Shown here piece by piece: positions 1 through 7,607 of a stretch of 43,921 nt of DNA. The stretch is from Mycobacterium sp. GTDB taxonomy: Bacteria; Actinomycetota; Actinomycetes; Mycobacteriales; Mycobacteriaceae. The notes under the pieces are model-generated. The model saw only the letters and a program-made list of their open reading frames with translations. It searched no databases and was not told the origin of the DNA. Within the stretch, counting starts at the first letter, position 1. Each line of letters begins with the position of its first letter. The stretch is taken from the NCBI RefSeq assembly GCF_025933915.1, contig NZ_JAICZA010000023.1, forward strand, positions 1-43,921. Reading direction: 5' to 3'. The translations under genes were made by a program, and so were the position numbers.

Positions 1-966
1 CGCGACACCGCCCTGGTCGAACTCGTGCTCTCCGGCGGTCGGGTCACCGGCGCGATCGTCGAGACCGGCGGTGAGCGCCGCGCCATCCGCACCCGCCTGG
101 GCGTGCTGCTGGCCGCCGGCGGCTTCGAAGGCAACGACGAGTTGCGCCGCGCGTACGGGGTGCCGGGTACCGCGCGAGACACCATGGGCGGCCCGGGAAG
201 TCGCGGCCTGGCGTTGCAGGCCGGCATCGCCGCGGGCGCGGACACCGACCTGCTGGATCAGGCGTGGTGGTCACCGGGCATGACCCACCCCGACGGCCGG
301 TCCGCGTTCGCGCTGTGGTTCACCGGCGGCATCTTCGTCAACCAGGACGGCAACCGGTTCGTCAACGAGTCCCGGGCCTACGACCGGGCCGGCCGCGAGA
401 TCATCGCGCAGCTCCAAGGCGGCTCAATCACGTTGCCGTACTGGATGATCTACGACGACAAGGAGGGCGAGGTGCCGCCGGTCCAGGCGGCCAACGTCTC
501 CATCGTCGAGACCGAGAAGTACGTCGCCGCCGGCCTGTGGCATTCCGCGGACACCCTCGAGGAACTCGCCGACAAGATCGGGGTCCCGGGTGAGCGGCTG
601 GCGGCAACGGTGGCGCGGTTCAACGGTTTCGCCGCCACCGGCGTCGACGCGGACTTCGGCCGCGGCGACGAGGCGTTCGATCGCGCCTTCTCGGCGGGCG
701 CGTCACCGCTGGTGCCCATCGACTCACCGCCGTACCACGCCGCGGCGTTCGGCATCTCGGATCTGGGCACCAAGGGCGGCCTGCGCACCGACGCCGCGGC
801 GCGGGTGCTCGACACGTCCGGGGATCCCATTCCAGGCCTCTACGCGGCGGGCAACACGATGGCCGCGCCCAGCGGCACCGCGTATCCCGGCGGGGGCAAC
901 CCGATCGGGACCAGCATGCTGTTCAGCCATTTGGCGGTGATGGACATGCTCGGCCGGTCCCGTTGA
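1..966 (+). CDS. FAD-dependent dehydrogenase, KstD/fumarate-reductase flavoprotein family (5' truncated)
   Basis: The reading frame is open from base 1, so the N-terminus with its FAD Rossmann motif lies outside the window; an internal GTG at 25 is not a likely start. What remains is the C-terminal two thirds of a flavoprotein of the 3-ketosteroid-delta1-dehydrogenase/fumarate reductase superfamily: the segment LLAAGGFEGN, a central substrate domain and a C-terminal FAD-contacting stretch (GLYAAGNTMAAPSGTAYPGG, then GNPIGTSM). KstD enzymes have a similar Tyr-Pro-Gly motif here, so a steroid or ketone 1,2-dehydrogenation is plausible, but the substrate cannot be read from the sequence. It ends 27 bases before birA. 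In M. tuberculosis birA is next to accD5, so this neighbour marks a difference in gene order. Family assignment is firm; exact function is not. Confidence 0.8.
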   Translation, partial: RDTALVELVLSGGRVTGAIVETGGERRAIRTRLGVLLAAGGFEGNDELRRAYGVPGTARDTMGGPGSRGLALQAGIAAGADTDLLDQAWWSPGMTHPDGRSAFALWFTGGIFVNQDGNRFVNESRAYDRAGREIIAQLQGGSITLPYWMIYDDKEGEVPPVQAANVSIVETEKYVAAGLWHSADTLEELADKIGVPGERLAATVARFNGFAATGVDADFGRGDEAFDRAFSAGASPLVPIDSPPYHAAAFGISDLGTKGGLRTDAAARVLDTSGDPIPGLYAAGNTMAAPSGTAYPGGGNPIGTSMLFSHLAVMDMLGRSR

Positions 967-980
967 GGGGCAACGCGTTC

Positions 981-986
981 TAGGCT
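981..986 (+). promoter_or_regulatory. -10 element of a likely leaderless birA transcript
   Basis: TAGGCT (TANNNT) ends 7 bases before the birA GTG at 994, and there is no purine-rich ribosome site between them. This is the geometry of mycobacterial leaderless promoters, where the start codon is the 5' end of the RNA. Confidence 0.5.
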
Positions 987-993
987 GGGTGCG

Positions 994-1818
994 GTGACAG
1001 ACCGAGATCAACTTCGAGCACCCCTGGACGCCGCCGCGCTGCGCGCCGAGTTGATCGGCACCGGGCTGGGCTGGCGCCAGCTCGACGTCGTCGAACAGAC
1101 CGGCTCCACCAACGCCGACCTGCTGGCGCGCGCGGCGTCGGGGACCGACGTGGCCGGGGCCGTGCTGATCGCCGAGCACCAGACCGCCGGTCGCGGGCGG
1201 CACGGCCGCGGCTGGTCGGCCACCCCGCGAGCCCAGATCACGATGTCGGTCGGTGTCAGCGTGGTCGACGTCCCGAGCACCGGGTGGGGCTGGCTACCGC
1301 TGGCCACGGGGGTGGCGGTGGTCGACGCGGTCGCGCCGCTGCTGGAAGGTGCCGGGGTCCGGGTGGGCCTCAAGTGGCCCAACGACGTGCTGGCCGGGCC
1401 GGCGGATTCGCCGGGCAAGCTGGCCGGAATTCTCGCCGAGGTGGCGAAGCCGGTCGTGGTGATCGGCTTGGGGCTCAACGTGACTCAGTCCGCCGACGAG
1501 ATCGACGGCCCCGGCGCGACGTCGCTGCTCGATCTCGGCGTCCCCGCACCCGACCGCACCCGGCTGGTATCCGCGCTATTGGCCGAGCTCGGACGGCGCC
1601 TCGTGGCCTGGCGGGCCGCGCGGGGGGCCGACTGGGCGCTGGCCGCCGACTACCGGGAGCGCAGCCTGACCATCGGCGCCCGGGTGCGCGCGCACCTGCC
1701 CGGCGGCAAGCACATCGACGGGACCGCGAGCGGCATCGACGACCAGGGCCGGCTTTGTCTGGAAAGCGGCGGGCAGAGCTCCGTGGTCGCGGCCGGCGAT
1801 GTGGTGCATGTGCGCTAG
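994..1818 (+). CDS. birA: Biotin-[acetyl-CoA carboxylase] ligase BirA
   Basis: BirA activates biotin to biotinyl-AMP and transfers it to the lysine of biotin carboxyl carrier domains, here the acyl-CoA carboxylases that feed fatty and mycolic acid synthesis. The 274-residue protein (about 266 in M. tuberculosis) has the biotin/AMP loop GRGRHGR at residues 66-72, KWPNDV at 127-132, GKLAGIL at 141-147 and GLGLNV after it, then the small C-terminal SH3-like domain. There is no N-terminal helix-turn-helix, so it is a class I ligase without the repressor function of the E. coli enzyme. The GTG start at 994 sits 7 bases after a TAGGCT box, which supports a leaderless start. It begins the block that matches M. 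tuberculosis Rv3279c onward. Assignment is secure. Confidence 0.95.
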   Translation: MTDRDQLRAPLDAAALRAELIGTGLGWRQLDVVEQTGSTNADLLARAASGTDVAGAVLIAEHQTAGRGRHGRGWSATPRAQITMSVGVSVVDVPSTGWGWLPLATGVAVVDAVAPLLEGAGVRVGLKWPNDVLAGPADSPGKLAGILAEVAKPVVVIGLGLNVTQSADEIDGPGATSLLDLGVPAPDRTRLVSALLAELGRRLVAWRAARGADWALAADYRERSLTIGARVRAHLPGGKHIDGTASGIDDQGRLCLESGGQSSVVAAGDVVHVR

Positions 1819-1831
1819 TGGTGATCGCAGC

Positions 1832-1837
1832 TAAAGT
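1832..1837 (+). promoter_or_regulatory. -10 element before the PH-domain gene
   Basis: TAAAGT lies 8 bases before the ATG at 1846, with no ribosome site visible. It suggests a second, leaderless transcript starting just after birA. Confidence 0.4.
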
Positions 1838-1845
1838 CGGCGGGC

Positions 1846-2364
1846 ATGGGCTACCCGGACAATGTGCTGGCCGCCGGCGAGCACGTCATCGTGCACCGCC
1901 ACCCGCACTGGAAGCGGCTGATCTGGCCGGCGTTGGTTCTGATCCTGACAACCGGGCTGGCGGCGTTCGGCTCCGGTTACCTCAACTCCACGCAGTGGGA
2001 TCAGCTCGCCAAGAACATCATCCACGGCGTGATCTGGGGGATCTGGCTGGTGATCGTGGGCTGGCTGACGCTGTGGCCCTTCGCAAGCTGGCTGACCACC
2101 CATTTCGTGGTGACCAACCGGCGGGTGATGTTTCGGCACGGGGTGGCCACCCGCACCGGAATCGATATTCCGCTGGCCCGGATCAACAGCGTGGAATTCC
2201 GCGACCGGATCATCGAGCGAATGTTTCGTACCGGCACGCTGGTCATCGAATCGGCGTCACAAGATCCGTTGGAGTTCTACGACATTCCGCGGCTGCGCGA
2301 GGTGCACGCGCTGCTGTATCACGAAGTCTTCGACACCCTGGGTTCCGAGGAATCGCCCAGCTGA
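1846..2364 (+). CDS. Membrane protein with bacterial PH domain (Rv3278c-like)
   Basis: A 172-residue protein. Residues about 24-45 and 60-85 form two hydrophobic membrane segments, followed by a cytoplasmic bPH2-type domain that opens with TNRRVMFRHGV and continues as short alternating strands (IDIPLARINSVEF, GTLVIES) with an acidic C-terminus. It matches the M. tuberculosis Rv3278c position and architecture. Bacterial PH-domain membrane proteins of this type have no defined biochemical role, and none can be inferred here. The ATG at 1846 is 27 bases after the birA stop and is preceded by a -10-like box. Its last 46 bases overlap the 3' end of the convergent GtrA-like gene, so the two transcripts run into each other. 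Confidence 0.85.
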   Translation: MGYPDNVLAAGEHVIVHRHPHWKRLIWPALVLILTTGLAAFGSGYLNSTQWDQLAKNIIHGVIWGIWLVIVGWLTLWPFASWLTTHFVVTNRRVMFRHGVATRTGIDIPLARINSVEFRDRIIERMFRTGTLVIESASQDPLEFYDIPRLREVHALLYHEVFDTLGSEESPS

Positions 2365-2978
2365 CCCAGGCGGCCGGCCCGGTTGCGCCAGGCGCGCAGC
2401 AGGGTGACGTTCCCGCCCTCGATCTCGTCCTCGAAGACCTCGGCGATACCGCCGGCGGTGAGGGCGGATTCCAGGGCCAGGTCGGGGGTGCGGTCGAACT
2501 GGTCGGGAAAGACCCAGCGCCGGAACGCCCAGAAGCGGAACGCCATCTGCAGCAGGTTTCCGATGAGGTAGGCCGAGATGAAGTCGGCGACGTTTTCCAC
2601 CGTCAGCGACACCATCGGCTGGCGCAGCTGCAACACGTAGCTGGAGAACCACAGCGGCGCCATGGAAAGCAGCACCCCCACGCCGCTGAACGCGAAGAAC
2701 AGCAGCGCCTCGTGGTGGCGCTCGCGCCCGCCACGGTTGCGGAAACTCCATTCCCGGTTCAGCACGTAGGACGCGATGACCGCCACGATGCCGGCGATCA
2801 CCTTCGCGGTCACCGGTTTGGGTTCAAGAATTGTCAGCTTGAGCGTGTAGAAAATCGCCGAGTCGATGACGAACGTGGTGCCGCCGACAATGGCGAATTT
2901 GATCAGTTCGTGATGGCGTAGCAAATAGGGCTGCAAAACCCTTGGTAGACGCGCGATCGTGGCTTCGGCGAAGGACAC
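2319..2978 (-). CDS. GtrA-like polytopic membrane protein (Rv3277-like)
   Basis: A 219-residue protein with four predicted membrane helices (about residues 25-50, 58-78, 90-118 and 127-152) and the GtrA/DPMS hallmark spacing, including SYVLNREWSFR after helix 2 and RFWAFRRWVF after helix 4. GtrA-family proteins are thought to help move polyprenyl-linked sugars across the membrane for glycan decoration. In mycobacteria that could mean arabinogalactan or lipoglycan modification, but this is inference. The GTG start at 2978 gives a protein shorter than the roughly 270 residues of M. tuberculosis Rv3277; the missing part is the variable C-terminus. It is divergent from purK across a 110-base gap and convergent, with overlap, with the PH-domain gene. 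Confidence 0.85.
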   Translation of the reverse strand: MSFAEATIARLPRVLQPYLLRHHELIKFAIVGGTTFVIDSAIFYTLKLTILEPKPVTAKVIAGIVAVIASYVLNREWSFRNRGGRERHHEALLFFAFSGVGVLLSMAPLWFSSYVLQLRQPMVSLTVENVADFISAYLIGNLLQMAFRFWAFRRWVFPDQFDRTPDLALESALTAGGIAEVFEDEIEGGNVTLLRAWRNRAGRLGQLGDSSEPRVSKTS

Positions 2979-3088
2979 AACACGTCAGTGTACGGACGGA
3001 CACAAATTCGACGCAAAATCGTACATAACAATTCGATGTCGGCCCCGGTCAACACGTCTTTGGCGCCGGTTTGTGAAGCCGTGACACC
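2979..3088. promoter_or_regulatory. Divergent intergenic region, gtrA-like gene/purK
   Basis: This 110-base gap between two divergent genes holds an unusually AT-rich patch for this genome (about 3000-3035, including ACATAACAATTCG), the natural place for both promoters. I could not pick a convincing -35/-10 pair for either direction. Confidence 0.35.
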
Positions 3089-4432
3089 ATGATGGCCGTG
3101 CCGAGTACACGCCCGCCGGGCGCAGCCCCGCCTGGGACGGCCCCCGCGGCCGCCCGAGCCGTTCCCCGGGTCACCCCCGTCGTCGCGATGGTCGGTGGCG
3201 GTCAGCTGGCGCGGATGACCCACCAGGCGGCGATCGCCCTGGGCCAGACGTTGCGGGTGCTGGCCACCGCCGCCGACGAATCGGCCGCGCAGGTCAGTCC
3301 CGACGTGGTGATCGGTTCGCACACCGATCTCGAAGACCTGCGCCGGGTGGCGGCCGGCGCCGACGTGCTGACCTTCGACCACGAGCACGTCCCGACCGAG
3401 CTGCTGGACAAGCTGGTCGCCGAGGGCGTCAACGTGGCGCCGGCGCCGCAGGCGCTGGTGCACGCCCAGGACAAGCTCGTGATGCGGCGGCGGCTGGAGG
3501 ACCTCGGCGTCCCGGTGCCCCGCTATGCCGAGATCCGAAGCGTCGACGAACTCGATGCCTTCGCGCGGCGTATCGCCGGCCCCGTGGTCGTGAAAGCGGT
3601 CCGCGGGGGTTACGACGGGCGTGGGGTGCGGATGGCCCGCGACCCTTCGCACGCCCGCGAGATCGCGGCCGCGTTCCTGGCCGATGGGGTGCCGGTGATG
3701 GCCGAGGAGCAGGTGAACCTGCGCCGCGAACTGTCGGCCCTGGTGGCGCGGTCGCCGTTCGGCCAGGGCGCGGCGTGGCCGGTCGTCGAGACCGTGCAGC
3801 GAGACGGGATCTGCGTGCAGGTGATCGCCCCCGCCCCGGACCTGCCCGACGGCCCCGCCGCCGACGCGCAGCAGCTGGCGTTGCGACTGGCCGGCGAACT
3901 CGGGGTGGTCGGCGTGCTTGCGGTCGAGCTGTTCGAGACTGTGGATGGGGCGCTGCTCGTCAACGAGCTGGCGATGCGCCCGCACAACTCCGGGCACTGG
4001 ACCATGGACGGGTCGCGCACCAGTCAGTTCGAACAGCATTTGCGCGCGGTGCTGGACTATCCGCTCGGTGACACCGACGCCCTCGCGCCGGTGACCGTGA
4101 TGGCCAACGTGCTGGGCGCCGGGACGCCGCCGGAGATGAGCCTTGACGAGCGGCTGCACCACCTGTTCGCCCGGATGCCCGACGCGCGCGTGCACCTGTA
4201 CGGCAAACAGGAACGCCCCGGCCGCAAGGTCGGTCACATCAATTTCGTCGGCTCCGGGGCGACAGACCCGATGGACGTAGTGAAGCTGCGGGAACGCGCC
4301 GGGCTGGCGGCACATTGGTTGTCACACGGGCAGTGGACGGACGGATGGGATCCACACGCCGGCGACGATGAACAGGGCAGCGCGATCGGAAAGAAGCGAG
4401 GAGCGGCGTCGATGGACTGCCGGCGACGATGA
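3089..4432 (+). CDS. purK: 5-(carboxyamino)imidazole ribonucleotide synthase PurK
   Basis: PurK carboxylates AIR to N5-CAIR using ATP and bicarbonate in purine synthesis; PurE, encoded next, converts the product to CAIR. The protein has 447 residues. After a Pro/Ala-rich tail of about 30 residues comes the Rossmann-like N-domain (VAMVGGGQLARM), then the ATP-grasp core with VVKAVRGGYDGRGVRMA, the metal/ATP segment VELFETVDGALLVNELAMRP, NSGHW and a C-terminal lobe. The start at 3089 (ATG ATG GCC) matches the M. tuberculosis protein's MMAV. The last 25 or so residues (from AGDDEQG on) are encoded by the MIRU-like repeat at 4358-4450, and the stop codon lies inside its second copy, so the tail is repeat-derived rather than part of the enzyme fold. 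Confidence 0.95.
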   Translation: MMAVPSTRPPGAAPPGTAPAAARAVPRVTPVVAMVGGGQLARMTHQAAIALGQTLRVLATAADESAAQVSPDVVIGSHTDLEDLRRVAAGADVLTFDHEHVPTELLDKLVAEGVNVAPAPQALVHAQDKLVMRRRLEDLGVPVPRYAEIRSVDELDAFARRIAGPVVVKAVRGGYDGRGVRMARDPSHAREIAAAFLADGVPVMAEEQVNLRRELSALVARSPFGQGAAWPVVETVQRDGICVQVIAPAPDLPDGPAADAQQLALRLAGELGVVGVLAVELFETVDGALLVNELAMRPHNSGHWTMDGSRTSQFEQHLRAVLDYPLGDTDALAPVTVMANVLGAGTPPEMSLDERLHHLFARMPDARVHLYGKQERPGRKVGHINFVGSGATDPMDVVKLRERAGLAAHWLSHGQWTDGWDPHAGDDEQGSAIGKKRGAASMDCRRR

Positions 4433-4450
4433 ACAGGAGCGGCGGAGATG
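4358..4450 (+). repeat. MIRU-like repeat, two partial units, spanning the purK stop and purE start
   Basis: A 19-base sequence (GCCGGCGACGATGAACAGG) occurs at 4358-4376 and again at 4419-4437, a 61-base period. The second copy runs through AGCGGCGG into the purE ATG at 4448. The GCCGGCGACGATG core and the terminal AGGAGCGGCG are typical of mycobacterial interspersed repetitive units, which sit between co-directional genes with the upstream stop and downstream start inside or against them. The purK stop is at 4430-4432. A related unit closes the window at 43873. Confidence 0.7.
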
Positions 4451-4969
4451 ACCACGTCTGAACGGGCTCGGGTCGGTGTGATCATGGGCAGCGACAGCGA
4501 CTGGTCGGTGATGGCCGACGCCGCGGCCGCGCTGGCCGAGTTCGACGTACCGGCCGAGGTCCGGGTGGTCTCGGCGCATCGCACGCCCGGCGTGATGTTC
4601 GACTACGCCCGCGGCGCGGCCGAGCGCGGCATCGAGGTGATCATCGCCGGGGCCGGCGGCGCGGCCCACCTGCCCGGGATGGTCGCGTCCGCGACGCCGC
4701 TGCCGGTGATCGGCGTGCCGGTGCCGCTGGAGCGCCTCGATGGCCTGGACTCGTTGCTGTCGATCGTGCAGATGCCGGCCGGGGTGCCGGTGGCCACGGT
4801 CTCCATCGGCGGCGCCCGCAACGCGGGCCTCCTCGCCGTGCGCATTCTCGGATCGTCCGACCCGGCGCTGCGGGCGCGGATCGTCGACTTCCAGGAGCAG
4901 TTGGCCGCCAGCGTGCGGGCCAAGGATGAGGCGCTGCAACAACGTCAGGGTAAAGTTACCGGCGAGTAG
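4448..4969 (+). CDS. purE: N5-carboxyaminoimidazole ribonucleotide mutase PurE (class I)
   Basis: PurE moves the carboxylate of N5-CAIR from N5 to C4, completing the two-step PurK/PurE carboxylation used by most bacteria. The 173-residue protein has the family's substrate-binding signature GSDSDWSVM (residues 14-22), SAHRTP with the catalytic histidine H44, and [11 protein letters not shown]. The C-terminal extension after the core ([15 protein letters not shown]) is short and polar. The ATG at 4448 follows GGCGGAG provided by the MIRU-like element, which therefore acts as the translational junction from purK. Cotranscription with purK is near certain from the 15-base gap. Confidence 0.96.
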   Translation: MTTSERARVGVIMGSDSDWSVMADAAAALAEFDVPAEVRVVSAHRTPGVMFDYARGAAERGIEVIIAGAGGAAHLPGMVASATPLPVIGVPVPLERLDGLDSLLSIVQMPAGVPVATVSIGGARNAGLLAVRILGSSDPALRARIVDFQEQLAASVRAKDEALQQRQGKVTGE

Positions 4970-5037
4970 CTTGGCGACCGGGCGGGCGTGCCCGCCGAGG
5001 CGCCGGGCAGTGCGGCAGAGCTTAAGAGGAGGCCGAG

Positions 5038-6207
5038 ATGGCTGGATGGGCCGGAAACCCCACCTTTGATTTGTTCCAGTTGCCTGAGGAACACACCGAA
5101 TTGCGGGTAGCGATCCGGGCGTTGGCGGAGAAGGAGATCGCGCCGCACGCCGCCGACGTCGACGAGAATGCCCGCTTCCCGCAAGAGGCGCTCGAGGCAC
5201 TGATCGCCTCCGGGTTCAACGCCGTGCACGTGCCCGAGGAGTACGGCGGGCAGGGCGCCGACTCCGTGGCGGCGTGCATCGTCATCGAAGAGGTCGCCCG
5301 CGTCGACGCGTCGGCGTCGCTGATTCCCGCGGTCAACAAGCTGGGGACGATGGGGCTGATCCTGCGCGGCTCCGACGAGCTGAAAAATCAGGTGCTGCCC
5401 TCGATCGCGGACGGTTCGGCGATGGCGTCCTATGCGTTGAGCGAGCGCGAGGCCGGCAGCGACGCGGCCTCGATGCGGACGCGGGCCAAGGCCGACGGCG
5501 ACGACTGGATTCTCAACGGCGCCAAATGCTGGATCACCAACGGCGGGAAGTCGAGCTGGTACGCGGTGATGGCCGTGACCGATCCGGACAAGGGCGCCAA
5601 CGGCATTTCGTCGTTCATGGTGCACAAAGACGACGAGGGTTTCACCGTCGGGCCCAAGGAGCGCAAACTCGGCATCAAGGGCTCGCCGACCACGGAGCTG
5701 TATTTCGAGAACTGCCGGATTCCGGGCGATCGGATCATCGGCGAGCCGGGGACCGGCTTCAAGACCGCGCTGGCGACGCTGGACCACACCCGGCCCACCA
5801 TCGGCGCCCAGGCGGTCGGCATCGCGCAGGGCGCGCTGGACGCCGCCATCGCCTACACCAAGGACCGCAAGCAGTTCGGCCGTCCGGTCAGCGACAACCA
5901 GGGGGTGCAGTTCATGCTCGCCGACATGGCGATGAAGGTGGAATCCGCCCGCCTGATGGTCTACCACGCCGCCGCCCGCGCCGAACGCGGTGAATCCCAC
6001 TTGGGTTTCATCTCCGCGGCCTCGAAGTGCCTGGCCTCCGACGTCGCGATGGAGGTCACCACGGACGCGGTGCAACTCTTCGGTGGCGCCGGCTACACCG
6101 TCGATTTCCCCGTCGAGCGGATGATGCGTGACGCCAAGATCACCCAGATCTACGAGGGCACCAATCAGATTCAGCGCGTGGTGATGTCGCGCGCGCTGCT
6201 GCGCTGA
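5038..6207 (+). CDS. fadE25: Acyl-CoA dehydrogenase FadE25
   Basis: A 389-residue flavoprotein, the same length as M. tuberculosis FadE25. It should form the trans-2,3 double bond in acyl-CoA with FAD as acceptor. Domains in order: an N-terminal helical domain (to about 125), the middle beta domain with YALSEREAGSDAASM and WITNGG (FAD/substrate loop), and the C-terminal helical domain with RKQFGRPVSDNQG. QLFGGAGY and YEGTNQIQR near the end carry the usual FAD contacts; the Glu of YEGT is in the position of the catalytic base in many family members. The ATG follows a clear AGAGGAGG site. FadE25 is strongly conserved in mycobacteria including M. leprae; its chain-length preference is not evident. 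Confidence 0.93.
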   Translation: MAGWAGNPTFDLFQLPEEHTELRVAIRALAEKEIAPHAADVDENARFPQEALEALIASGFNAVHVPEEYGGQGADSVAACIVIEEVARVDASASLIPAVNKLGTMGLILRGSDELKNQVLPSIADGSAMASYALSEREAGSDAASMRTRAKADGDDWILNGAKCWITNGGKSSWYAVMAVTDPDKGANGISSFMVHKDDEGFTVGPKERKLGIKGSPTTELYFENCRIPGDRIIGEPGTGFKTALATLDHTRPTIGAQAVGIAQGALDAAIAYTKDRKQFGRPVSDNQGVQFMLADMAMKVESARLMVYHAAARAERGESHLGFISAASKCLASDVAMEVTTDAVQLFGGAGYTVDFPVERMMRDAKITQIYEGTNQIQRVVMSRALLR

Positions 6208-6282
6208 TCGATCCGCGGGGTTGTTGGGAAAACGCCGGCCGCACCGCATAGGATCGCCACGGCGCGTGAAGTCCAAGCCGAC

Positions 6283-6304
6283 AGCCGGTAAACAGTCACC
6301 GGCT
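6283..6304 (+). terminator. Hairpin downstream of fadE25
   Basis: AGCCGGT at 6283-6289 pairs perfectly with ACCGGCT at 6298-6304 across an 8-base loop. There is no T-run, as is usual for mycobacterial hairpin terminators. It lies 76 bases after the fadE25 stop and before the next gene. The rest of the 221-base gap (6208-6428) shows no gene or convincing promoter. Confidence 0.5.
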
Positions 6305-6428
6305 AGCGCTTCCGGCCAGCGCCACCGAGCAATGGTCTTATCGCGGCCAGGGGGTCTGCAGTGCAGAACGTGACTTCCCACACCCGTCCACGGATGGCCG
6401 GGAATTGATTCCGGCGCGTGCTCCGGTC

Positions 6429-7607
6429 ATGCCGGCCGCGCAGCGGCAGCCGCTGAAGCCGATGTCGTTGCTGTTGGTCGAGGACGACCGCGCCGACGCG
6501 GTTCTCGTCGAAGACCTGATCACCGACGCGGTCACCGACATCCGCGTGGTGTGGGCCAAGTCGATGGCGGACGCGGAGCGCGAGCTGGAATCCGCCCGTC
6601 CCGGGTGCGTGCTGCTGGATTTGCACCTGCCCGACGCCAGCGGGATGGACGCGTTGAACCGCATCGCCAAGCTCGACCCCACCGTCCCGATCGTCGTGCT
6701 GACCGGGCTGAACGACGAGTACTTCGGGGCGTCGGCGGTCGCCGCCGGAGCCCAGGACTACCTGGTCAAGGGCCGGGTCGAGCCGGAGATGCTGCGCCGC
6801 GCGCTGCTGTACGCGATCGAGCGCAAGCGCGCCGAGCTCATCTCCGCCGATTTGCGCGCGACGCAGCTGCGGGCCCGCGAGAACGCGCTGCTGGAACGCG
6901 GTCTGCTGCCGTCCCCGCTGCTGCTGGACAGCCCGGGCGTCGACATCGTCGCCCGGTACCGGCCGAGCCGCGAAGACGCCTTGCTCTGCGGTGACTTCTA
7001 CGACGTCGTCCAGACGCCCGACCGGATCGTGCACGTCCTGATCGGTGACGTCGCCGGGCACGGCCCGCATGAGGCGGCGCTGGGCGCGGCGCTGCGGATC
7101 GCGTTTCGGGCGCTCACCTTCGCCGGCGTGCACGGCGTCGAACTGATGCGGCAGCTGGAGCGGGTGTTGCATTCGGAACGAACCGGCACCGGGATTTTCG
7201 CGACCGTGCTCGGCCTCGAGATCTCGCCGGACAGCCCGCGGGTCAGCGTCATCCGTGCCGGGCATCCGGGAATGTTGCTGCAGGGCGGGGGCGCGGTCGA
7301 ATGGCTCGAGCCGCCGGGCGGCCCGGCGCTGGGCCTGCACGCCGACGACTGGCCGCGCCACGAGCTTGCGCTACCCGCGGGGCACGGGTTGCTGTTGCTG
7401 ACCGACGGGCTCTACGAGGGATATTCCGGGCACGGAACCGAACGGCTCGGCGAGGACGGCCTGCTCGAACTGGCCCGCTCGCACGCGAACCGGCCCGGCC
7501 CGGCGTTCGTCGACGCGCTCATCGACGGCGCCCAGGAACTCGCCGAGCCGCGCGGGGGCCTCACCGACGACATCGCCGTGCTCCGCATCGAGAGGACCAC
7601 GACGTGA
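6429..7607 (+). CDS. Response regulator with SpoIIE/RsbU-type PP2C phosphatase domain
   Basis: The N-terminal receiver domain (about residues 10-130) has the acidic pair in VEDDRADA, the phospho-acceptor Asp in LLDLHLPDASG, the switch Thr in VVLTGL and the conserved Lys in YLVKG. A charged helical linker (ERKRAELISADLRATQLRAR) leads to a SpoIIE-type phosphatase domain with the metal-binding aspartates in GDFYDVV, GDVAGHG, LTDGLYEG and GGLTDDIAVL. Proteins of this design dephosphorylate STAS anti-sigma antagonists and so release sigma factors under control of a partner kinase. The next gene, overlapping by 4 bases, is a histidine kinase that could phosphorylate it. I chose the ATG at 6429 (392 residues); a TTG at 6405 and an ATG at 6462 are alternatives. 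No anti-sigma or STAS gene is in the window, so the target is unknown. Confidence 0.88.
   Translation: MPAAQRQPLKPMSLLLVEDDRADAVLVEDLITDAVTDIRVVWAKSMADAERELESARPGCVLLDLHLPDASGMDALNRIAKLDPTVPIVVLTGLNDEYFGASAVAAGAQDYLVKGRVEPEMLRRALLYAIERKRAELISADLRATQLRARENALLERGLLPSPLLLDSPGVDIVARYRPSREDALLCGDFYDVVQTPDRIVHVLIGDVAGHGPHEAALGAALRIAFRALTFAGVHGVELMRQLERVLHSERTGTGIFATVLGLEISPDSPRVSVIRAGHPGMLLQGGGAVEWLEPPGGPALGLHADDWPRHELALPAGHGLLLLTDGLYEGYSGHGTERLGEDGLLELARSHANRPGPAFVDALIDGAQELAEPRGGLTDDIAVLRIERTTT

Noticed and set aside
1284..2921. A 545-codon frame on the plus strand over birA, the PH gene and the GtrA-like gene
   Set aside because: Real, homologous genes occupy the same DNA in other frames; the translation is low-complexity Arg/Gly sequence.
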